DNA of 64,000 nucleotides, from the NCBI GenBank assembly GCA_016490735.1, contig JAEMWC010000047.1:917501-981500 (forward strand), given 5' to 3'. The first letter of the stretch is position 1. Each line of letters opens with the position of its first letter. The notes beneath the pieces are model-generated. The model had not been told where the DNA came from. It made no database searches and saw only the letters and a program-made list of their open reading frames with translations. Of the stretch, positions 8,538 through 14,997 are shown one piece after another. The DNA comes from Pachyseris speciosa. Taxonomy: Eukaryota > Cnidaria > Anthozoa > Scleractinia > Pachyseridae. The position numbers and the translations under genes are program-made.

Positions 8538-8783
8538 ATGAAACGATTTGAGTTTAAGAAGTACAATTATAGTGATGAACAACGAGGTGAAGGTGTTATG
8601 ACTGACATTATCAAAACAGTTGAAAAAAAAGCAGCATCAAAAATTGGTGAACACGCTGGCAAAAAAGGTGGTGATAAAATAATAGAACTTTTGAGAAAGA
8701 TCAGGAGTGGGAGTGAGGGTGAGAACGTGAGTGTGATAAAAAGAAAGAGAGGTAGGCCCCGCAAAACAGATAATGCAAAATAA
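8538..8783 (+). CDS. Small basic AT-hook protein
   Basis: The 81-aa product has an amphipathic segment with KKAASKIGEHAGKKGGDKI, and a C-terminal KRKRGRPRKT AT-hook. The position between penton and capsid and the strong positive charge suggest a condensing core or minor virion protein, like adenovirus core proteins, but that is inference. The leader is AATAGTATATG. Confidence 0.6.
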   Translation: MKRFEFKKYNYSDEQRGEGVMTDIIKTVEKKAASKIGEHAGKKGGDKIIELLRKIRSGSEGENVSVIKRKRGRPRKTDNAK

Positions 8784-8809
8784 ATAACTTTTATCTAACC
8801 CAATAATAT

Positions 8810-10096
8810 ATGTCTAACTATCGAGAATCGAAATATATCGAACGTTATGAAGATATTGTTTTCGAACTTGAAACACCATTAAACACCGTAGTTGCAAACA
8901 ATGCTCATCAGAAGAAAACAGGTTACCGTTTTGTTGTTGACAACAGTGGAGAGACTACACCATTTGATTGGTTCAATGCTCGTTTTAATGTTGATTTCAT
9001 TGAAAAGAAGCTTGCAGATGGAGGTGATATTGCTGCTGATGATAGAAACGGTATTGTGAATTCAGCTCACGCTCTCATTAAAAGCATAAATATAAAAATA
9101 AATGGAGTTGATGTTTATGAATGCAGAGATGCTAACCAAGCTACAAATATCAAGTCTTTACTCGAGTATTCACTAGGTTATGATTTAAGTCAAGGAACAA
9201 ATGAGTTCTTCTATCTTGACACCAACAGACATGCTGAAGACAGAGCAGCTCAAGCTAATTATAACAAAGGATTCGCATCTCGTAAAAAGTTGTTGAATGG
9301 TGCAAATGGTAAAGCAAATCCAGAGATTGCACTCAATAGATATGCATTTTTCAAGAGACTTTGGGATGAACTTTTGCCTAACTCGAAAGTAGAGGTTAAC
9401 GTGACACTTGAAAGCGATGATAATCTAGTTTGGCAGGCTGCTGATAATTGTTGTGTAGTACTAACCAAATTTCAGCTACTTGTTCCTCGTATTACTTTCA
9501 ATGCAGAAGGAAAGTCACGATACATGAGCAAATATCTTGACACCAGAAAGTGGACTTATCTAAGAGAAATGGTTGAGAGAGGTAATTCAACAAGACAACA
9601 GACAGCTAATTTCCGTATTTCAACAGGAATAAACAAACCCAGACATGTTTTTGTTTTCATTATCAATGATGCAAATGATGAGTCTCAGACAGCCAATAAA
9701 TTTCTCTATAATACATTCTCTGTTGCATATGGGCGAACAATGACAAGTTGTCATCTTGAAGTTGGTAATGGAAATGATTATCCAGAGGTTCATTATAAAC
9801 CCTCAACAGAACCATCAAGAGTATTCAGAGATGTTTTGAAATACGTTCATGCCATCAACGACTACAGTGATAGCACCTTGATTAACAGAGATAACTTTGG
9901 TACAATATTCCCTTTCATTTATTTTGATTTGACGAAACAAAAACAGGGTATAAAAGATGGGATGACCAAACTGACTTTCAAATACACTTTGAGTGCTGGA
10001 ACCAATGCAGATTACAGTGTGTATGCACTAGTCCTCTATGAACAGGATGTTGAGATGAGAAAGACTGATGGTAAACTTATTTTGAGATCAATGTAA
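8810..10096 (+). CDS. Major capsid protein (double jelly-roll)
   Basis: The 428-aa protein matches the Polinton major capsid family in length and in recurring segments: TPFDWFNARF, SAHALIKSINIKINGV, FFKRLWDELLPNSK, KPRHVFVFIINDAN followed by KFLYNTF, and a C-terminal DYSVYALVLYEQD. It would form the pseudo-hexameric capsomers of an icosahedral shell. The start is set by the TATCTAACCCAATAATATATG leader. The frame is intact, notable beside the broken polymerase. Confidence 0.93.
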   Translation: MSNYRESKYIERYEDIVFELETPLNTVVANNAHQKKTGYRFVVDNSGETTPFDWFNARFNVDFIEKKLADGGDIAADDRNGIVNSAHALIKSINIKINGVDVYECRDANQATNIKSLLEYSLGYDLSQGTNEFFYLDTNRHAEDRAAQANYNKGFASRKKLLNGANGKANPEIALNRYAFFKRLWDELLPNSKVEVNVTLESDDNLVWQAADNCCVVLTKFQLLVPRITFNAEGKSRYMSKYLDTRKWTYLREMVERGNSTRQQTANFRISTGINKPRHVFVFIINDANDESQTANKFLYNTFSVAYGRTMTSCHLEVGNGNDYPEVHYKPSTEPSRVFRDVLKYVHAINDYSDSTLINRDNFGTIFPFIYFDLTKQKQGIKDGMTKLTFKYTLSAGTNADYSVYALVLYEQDVEMRKTDGKLILRSM

Positions 10097-10172
10097 TTTA
10101 AATAAATAAATAATTAAATAAATAATTAAATTAAATTAAATAAATTAAATAAATAAATTAAATTAAATTAAA
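10097..10172. terminator. A+T-only tract with many AATAAA motifs after the capsid gene
   Basis: About 75 bp of interleaved AAAT/TTAAA repeats directly after the capsid stop contain several AATAAA hexamers on the + strand. It could end the abundant capsid transcript, or be simple sequence expansion. Confidence 0.45.
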
Positions 10173-10199
10173 CCAGTGTTTACACTAATTGATTTTAGT

Positions 10200-10601
10200 A
10201 TGACTACTTATCATCCTCATGGAGTGAAACTTTCACAAGGTCAGAAAGAAAAGCTAGCAAAAGCTTACAGAACAAATTCTGCTGTAACAATAAGGTTATC
10301 GCATGGTGAATTGTCTGGAAATGATGAACTGATGTTGACTAAGACTCAAATCAACAAACTGATGAAATAAAAAAGATCGGGAAAAGGTTCAGACATCAAA
10401 ATATCAAAAACTCAAATCAGAAAAGCTGTTGTACATGGAGGTTCTCTTTGGACAAGTCTATTGCCATATGCAACTACAGCACTATCAAAAGCAGCTCCAG
10501 CATTAGCTACCGGTGCTCTTTCAGCTCTTGGGAGTATGGGTATTAATAAACTGTTTGGAAAGAAACAAAAAGGAGGATTTATCATTCCTAATCAAAACTG
10601 A
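10200..10601 (+). pseudogene. Protein X (adenovirus pX/pVI-like minor capsid protein), in-frame stops
   Basis: From ATG 10200 the frame encodes a Polinton X-type protein: HPHGVKLS, LSHGELSGNDELMLTKTQINK, then ISKTQIRKA, SLWTSL and an Ala/Gly-rich hydrophobic stretch ending KQKGGFIIPNQN. A TAA at 10368-10370 splits it and a TGA at 10599-10601 separates it from the following protease frame, all in one reading frame. The repeated TQI motifs and amphipathic hydrophobic region suggest a membrane-active internal capsid protein. The TAA looks like decay. Confidence 0.65.
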
Positions 10602-10643
10602 TCCCAACTATTGAATGTAAAAAATTTGTTGAATACAAGACAA

Positions 10644-11477
10644 ATGGCAGATCTTATTCAAAAAATGCAGTATGGTGGAGACGTTATTATCAAACCAACA
10701 AAAACTCAAATTGGAAAAGGTTTTGGAACAATATTAGCTTCAATTGGAATTCCTCTAGCCATAGAAGCAATTAAAAAATTATCAGGAAAGGGTTTGCAGG
10801 TTGAACGCAGTCGTCCAAAACGATCATTGCCCGTGTATGTTCCAGATCCTAAAAAAGGGGGAAAACATATTTCATTTCCATGGAGATCACCCCCAGTTGT
10901 TGGTACATGGGATAACCCAATCGGTTATGGAATGAAAAAAAAAAGACCTCGGAAAAGGACTTCTACTAGGCAAAAACAGTCCATTCAAATCAATCCACAT
11001 ACTTGGAACAATACTCTAAAATTCGTGAATAAACCATTATCCAACATTGACTTGTTAAATTGGGTAAAACAACTTGGAATAAAACATTTCAGAGGAGTAT
11101 TCAGTCGGGATTCTCTTCCAATACAAATAAAGAACAAAGAATGTGGAATAGTCAATCTTGACAGTCGGATTGGACCTGTTACACATTGGGTATGTTATCG
11201 AAATATGGACACATACTGTGAATACTTCGACTCATTCGGATTGATGATGCCGACAGAAGTTCAAATATATATGGCTACAAGTGGGAAACAACTTGAATAC
11301 TCTGGTGATGAAATACAAGAAAGGGATTCAGTCTTGTGTGGATATTGGTGTCTGTACTATCTTCTAGAGAGACAAAAAGGCAGATCAATTCTGGATACAA
11401 TACATAATTCCAAATTCAGTTCAACAGATGCGAGTGTCAATCACAGATTCATCATAGACTACTTCAAAAATATCTAA
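10644..11477 (+). CDS. Adenain-like cysteine protease fused to an X C-terminal segment
   Basis: From ATG 10644 (277 aa), the first third carries a third TQI repeat, VPVYVP-like basic linker and KKKRPRKR cluster of protein X. The remainder is a C5/C48-type maturation protease: His in VTHWVCYRN (residue 181), Asp in EYFDSFG (196), Gln of IQERDS and the nucleophilic Cys in VLCGYWC (232). It would process capsid precursors during assembly. The usual protease start is replaced here by a Val in FVNKPLSN, so the protease has no separate ATG and depends on the X-derived leader. Confidence 0.85.
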   Translation: MADLIQKMQYGGDVIIKPTKTQIGKGFGTILASIGIPLAIEAIKKLSGKGLQVERSRPKRSLPVYVPDPKKGGKHISFPWRSPPVVGTWDNPIGYGMKKKRPRKRTSTRQKQSIQINPHTWNNTLKFVNKPLSNIDLLNWVKQLGIKHFRGVFSRDSLPIQIKNKECGIVNLDSRIGPVTHWVCYRNMDTYCEYFDSFGLMMPTEVQIYMATSGKQLEYSGDEIQERDSVLCGYWCLYYLLERQKGRSILDTIHNSKFSSTDASVNHRFIIDYFKNI

Positions 11478-11488
11478 CCCATTTGTAT

Positions 11489-11644
11489 ATGAAATCATAT
11501 TGTGTCAAACAGAAGAAAGTCACTGAATGTGTACCTGGGAGTGAAAGATATCAAAAGACTAAAAACGGTCGAACTATGATGAAATGCACTTGTGCTGAGT
11601 GTGGAATCACAAAGACTAAATTTGTCAGGAAACAGGGAAACTGA
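11489..11644 (+). CDS. Zn-ribbon N-terminal module of the PLA2 protein (0 frame)
   Basis: The 51-aa frame starts behind ATCTAACCCATTTGTATATG and contains Cys at YCVK and ECVP and a CTCAECG knuckle, that is, a small zinc ribbon. It ends FVRKQGN at a TGA that directly abuts the slippery heptamer GGGAAAC. The PLA2-type reading frame continues in -1. In other Polinton proteins I recall a similar Cys-rich leader joined to the PLA2 region, so this is best read as the first part of one protein. Confidence 0.7.
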   Translation: MKSYCVKQKKVTECVPGSERYQKTKNGRTMMKCTCAECGITKTKFVRKQGN

Positions 11645-11667
11645 ATAGCCCGTCTGAAGGGGCGGGC
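11635..11667 (+). promoter_or_regulatory. Putative -1 ribosomal frameshift signal (Zn-ribbon/PLA2)
   Basis: GGGAAAC at 11635-11641 is phased G|GGA|AAC and followed at once by the 0-frame stop TGA (11642-11644). A 6-nt spacer (TGAATA) leads to a 7-bp stem GCCCGTC/GGCGGGC (11648-11654 with 11661-11667, one G-U pair) closing a 6-nt loop. A -1 slip enters the open PLA2 frame. Phasing, spacer and stem all fit known viral signals. Polinton 2 has the identical arrangement. An old shared frameshift mutation is the alternative. Confidence 0.6.
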
Positions 11668-12774
11668 ATTTTAACAACTGGATTAGATCTAGCAGGAAGG
11701 GCAATGAAGGATGTAATTTTACCACAAGCATGGAAAGCTGGGAGATATTATGCTAGTGAAGCATTGCGCAATCCCAAAACACAGCAATATTTGGTTAACA
11801 AGGGACTTTCACTTGTAAAACCAGCTATTAGTTCAGTTGGGAAAAAAGCATTATTTGATTTAAGTACAAAAATACGTCCTAAGCGTGCTGATAAGAGACA
11901 AACCCATAAAACAGATATTAAAGGTATTGATTATACACGTGGTGGCGCTATTGATGTTGATAAGCTATTAAAGAGTGGAGTCGCATGAAGCCCCTGGCAA
12001 GTGGATTTAGAAAAAGGTAAAGAGTTAATCACAGACCCAAATTTATTCAAATTCCCAAATCCAAGTGAGATAAAAGATGCAAAGGAAAGAGTGAAGGTGT
12101 ACAAACAATTGTATGAAATTGCAAAAGCTAATGGTTACAAGGGAAGCTATAATAAGTTCATACTTGAGTCTGGTTTTGGATCTAAACCAACATTTACAAT
12201 TCCAATAAAATTTGGAAAAGGATGGGGAGATAAAGTTTTTGACACTAGTATGCTGAAATATGGTGTTCTTGTTCCTAAACCATTCACAGATCCTAAATTC
12301 ATGAAAGCATTTGGGAAAGCAATGGTGGGACATAAAAGTATTGGAGATTTGGTCACCAAAACTGCTAAGAATTATTATGGTGGTGCTATTGATATTCATA
12401 AAGCTATTGGCAAGCTTCCTAAACCAAAAAGTGGGTGGACACCTGGAAAATATAAATACATGGGACCCTACAATCCTCTTGACCAACAGTTGGAATATGA
12501 TAAAAACACTGGTGAGGTCACGAAGTGGTATGTCCAACCTTACAACAAAGTGGATGAAATAGCAGCTTACCACGATATTTGTTATGATATGGGAAAAGAT
12601 AAAGGTGATTGTGACAGAACAATGGTAAAATCTCTTGACCAAATACCGTATGGTGAAATGCCGAAATGGGGTCAAACAGCTAGATTCTTAATCAACACAA
12701 AGGAGAAACTAGGTTTGGGTGTTCCAAAAAACGGAAAAAGCCGTCGAGTGAAGAAAACTGGCAAGAAAAATTAG
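11645..12774 (+). pseudogene. Parvovirus-type phospholipase A2 capsid protein, one in-frame stop
   Basis: The -1 frame runs from the frameshift site through an Ala/Lys-rich capsid segment (WKAGRYYASEALRNP, SSVGKKALFDLS), a TGA at 11986-11988, an added module, and a PLA2 domain near the C-terminus with GPYNPL loop and DEIAAYHDICYD dyad, followed by a basic tail RRVKKTGKK. Parvoviral PLA2 breaches endosomal membrane during entry, and the same is likely here. A 438-bp in-frame segment between two GGAID-coding repeats (11941 and 12379) is absent from Polinton 2. The segment downstream of the TGA is open but starts without an ATG until Met84 of that frame. Confidence 0.72.
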
Positions 12775-13688
12775 CTGATGAATTACATACACCCATAAAA
12801 CGCAATTTTGCTCAACGGCGTGTGATTGTAAATAAAATTGATGAAATATGGGCTGCTGATCTTGTAGAAATGCAACAGTTTAGTAAATGGAATAAAGGTT
12901 ATAAATATCTTTTGATGGTTATCGACATTTTCAGTAAATATGGTTGGATTGTTCCTCTGAAGGATAAAAAGGGTGAAACTGTAACTGAAGCATTCAAAAC
13001 CATCTTCAGAGATAGAAAACCACAATATCTATGGGTTGATAAAGGTAAAGAGTTCTATAACAAACATGTGAAAGACCTATTAGAAAAAAATGGGATACAT
13101 ATGTACTCAACTGAGAATGAAGAGAAGTCATCAGTAATTGAAAGATGGAATAGGACAATTAAATCCAAAATGTGGAAGCAGTTCACAATTCAAGGCAATA
13201 CAATGTATCTCGATATGCTACCAAAATTAGTGAAAGAATACAATAACACAAAACATTCAAGCACAAAGATGGCACCCGCAGAGGCTTCAAAGAAAAAGAA
13301 TGAAGGAATAGTGTATTTTAATTTATATGGTGACATGAAGCAAGTAACATCCAAACCAAAACTTAAAGTTGGTGACAAGGTTCGAATTAGTAAATACAAA
13401 AGAAAGACTTTTGATAAAGGTTATACTCCAAACTGGACTGAAGAATTATTCACAATAGATAAAATCCAATACACCAATCCAATAACATACAAAATAAAGG
13501 ATCTTAGAGGTGAAGATATTGAAGGGAGTTTTTATGAACCTGAATTATTAAAAGCCAAACAAGAGGTATTCAGAATTGATAAGGTCATTCGGAGGGATTA
13601 CAAGAAGAAACAAGCTTTAGTGAAGTGGAAGGGATATAGTGATGAATTTAACAGTTGGATACCCATCAAGGATTTAAAAGATATATGA
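12684..13688 (+). CDS. DDE integrase with C-terminal chromodomain
   Basis: The open frame begins at 12684 with no ATG until codon 62 (12867), so translation probably enters from the overlapping PLA2 frame. It holds the NWQEKLADELH leader, then catalytic Asp in AADLVEM, Asp in LWVDKGKEF, Glu in VIERWNR (about 34 residues apart), an SH3-like KVGDKVRISKYKRK segment, and a chromodomain (RIDKVIRRDY, ALVKWKGYSDEFNSWIP). It cuts and joins element ends and makes the 6-bp duplication seen here. The catalytic core is uninterrupted. Confidence 0.9.
   Translation: MLNQHKGETRFGCSKKRKKPSSEENWQEKLADELHTPIKRNFAQRRVIVNKIDEIWAADLVEMQQFSKWNKGYKYLLMVIDIFSKYGWIVPLKDKKGETVTEAFKTIFRDRKPQYLWVDKGKEFYNKHVKDLLEKNGIHMYSTENEEKSSVIERWNRTIKSKMWKQFTIQGNTMYLDMLPKLVKEYNNTKHSSTKMAPAEASKKKNEGIVYFNLYGDMKQVTSKPKLKVGDKVRISKYKRKTFDKGYTPNWTEELFTIDKIQYTNPITYKIKDLRGEDIEGSFYEPELLKAKQEVFRIDKVIRRDYKKKQALVKWKGYSDEFNSWIPIKDLKDI
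12726..12732 (+). promoter_or_regulatory. Slippery heptamer AAAAAAC in the PLA2/integrase overlap
   Basis: The heptamer is phased A|AAA|AAC in the PLA2 frame, and a -1 slip enters the integrase frame, which is open from 12684. Polinton 2 keeps the same heptamer in the same phase. I see no strong downstream stem, so efficiency would be uncertain. Confidence 0.4.
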
Positions 13689-13726
13689 AATTGTTTTAAG
13701 AGAATATTATCTAACATATATTATAT

Positions 13727-13801
13727 ATGAAGAAGATACAGTATATGCTGTTTATTTGCTATTGTGTAGCCAAAAATATAATTGTTTCTGGCTATCTTTA
13801 A
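13727..13801 (+). CDS. Tiny frame behind a virion-class promoter, 24 codons
   Basis: Starting behind ATTATCTAACATATATTATATATG, this frame encodes 24 residues with a hydrophobic core (MLFICYCVA). It overlaps a conserved hairpin. It may be a spurious leader, but the promoter match is as good as that of capsid genes. Confidence 0.25.
   Translation: MKKIQYMLFICYCVAKNIIVSGYL
13767..13794. terminator. Conserved TAGCCA/TGGCTA hairpin between integrase and BRO genes
   Basis: A 6-bp stem TAGCCA (13767-13772) with TGGCTA (13789-13794) brackets an A/T-rich loop. Polinton 2 has the same stem with a different loop at 37937-37964 in the same intergenic place. It may terminate or process the integrase transcript. 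Confidence 0.45.
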
Positions 13802-13848
13802 AACAAATTAAAAATCAATTAAAAATAAAAATATAGATTATATATATT

Positions 13849-14660
13849 ATGACAGAAGAAATTTTTATTTATGAAGAAACTAAACTAGATGTTATCAAGA
13901 AGGATGATGATATATGGTTCAAAGCTAAGACTGTTGCTAGAATCTTAAAGTATACAAACACTCGTAAAGCTATTCGTGATCATGTTGATTCTGAAGATAA
14001 AATTACGTTAAACAACCTCAAATCTAGGGGAACGATTCGTTCCCCCAAAAAAATAACCATGTGATTTATATAAATGAATCTGGACTGTATAGCCTCATTT
14101 TGAGATCTGATATGGGTGAAGGAAAGGAATTCAAACGATGGATCACAAAAGAGGTTTTACCATCAATTAGAAAAACTGGTCGGTATGAATATAACCACAA
14201 ACCTTTTAAAATGTTAACTTTTAATATACAGTCAGAGTATGACTTACATAAAAAAGTGGTTAACTATATAAGAAACCACCATCCAAAAGCACTTTTAAAT
14301 GTAACACTTGGTGAAAACCAAATAAATAGTGACATGAGATTGAGATCTTATAATATGGGTTATCAAAAAGGATCACCAGATCTGATCATTCAAAATCTAC
14401 ATAATGTGTATTCAGGCTTTGCTATTGAATTTAAAAACCCAAGAGGCAACGGGCAATTATCAGAGGATCAAAAAGTAATGTTGCAAGAGTATAGAAACAA
14501 CAATTTCAAAGTGTTAGTCAGTAATGATTATGATGAAATTCTAGAAGAAATCATTCATTATTTTGATGGAGTAAGGATCAAATGTAATCACTGTTCCAGA
14601 AAATTCAAGTCATCAAAAACATTAAAAAACCATTTTAAACATATTCATAAAAACTATTAA
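13849..14660 (+). pseudogene. BRO-N / VRR-NUC nuclease / C2H2 zinc-finger protein, one frameshift
   Basis: The first segment (13849-14064) is a BRO-N domain start (FKAKTVARILKYTNT, VDSEDKITLNNLKS). After a frame change at the GGGGAACGATTCGTTCCCC palindrome and A7 tract, the second segment (from about 14061) holds the BRO end (NESGLYSLILRS, FKRWITKEVLPSIRK). A VRR-NUC-type nuclease follows (QKGSPDLIIQN, FAIEFKNPRG, LSEDQKVML) and a C-terminal C2H2 finger (CNHCSRKF...HFKHIH). BRO domains occur in viral DNA-binding regulators and VRR-NUC in structure-specific nucleases. The fusion suggests replication or repair. The break sits at a site that also differs in Polinton 2. Confidence 0.75.
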
Positions 14661-14686
14661 AGAAATAAAAAATATAGTTTATATAT

Positions 14687-14887
14687 ATGGAAAATAAAAA
14701 TGTTAAGAGAGGTCGTGGAAGGCCTAGAGTTTTCAGTGATGAGAAAATGAAAAAACATAAGACAGCCTACATGTTAAATAAACCGTGGTATTGTAACGTT
14801 TGTGAAAATGGTAAAAATTACACATTGGCTGGGAAGTGGTGCCACATCAAGACGAAAAAACACCAATTAAATATGAATGGTAAATAA
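14687..14887 (+). CDS. AT-hook plus zinc-finger small protein
   Basis: The 66-aa protein has an N-terminal RGRGRPR AT-hook and a finger of the form W-x-C-x-x-C ... GKWCHIKTKKH. The leader is TATAGTTTATATATATG. It lies between the BRO nuclease and polymerase. Polinton 2 has an HNH endonuclease in this slot instead. It is a likely DNA-binding regulator. Confidence 0.65.
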   Translation: MENKNVKRGRGRPRVFSDEKMKKHKTAYMLNKPWYCNVCENGKNYTLAGKWCHIKTKKHQLNMNGK

Positions 14888-14997
14888 TGATTTTTTCAAA
14901 CTGTTCAAAGGATCCAGTATTCGGATCACTTGAATTAACCATACTTAAACGCGCGTCAAAACTAGTTAAACAAAAAAATCTATAGGTATAATATAGA

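Noticed and set aside
9259..9468. Minus-strand frame inside the capsid gene
   Set aside because: It lies wholly within the conserved major capsid protein and has no promoter motif or recognisable product.
12043..12675. Minus-strand 210-codon frame over the PLA2 gene
   Set aside because: It is a shadow of an AT-rich coding region, with no motif or leader, and the sense strand has the conserved PLA2 domain.
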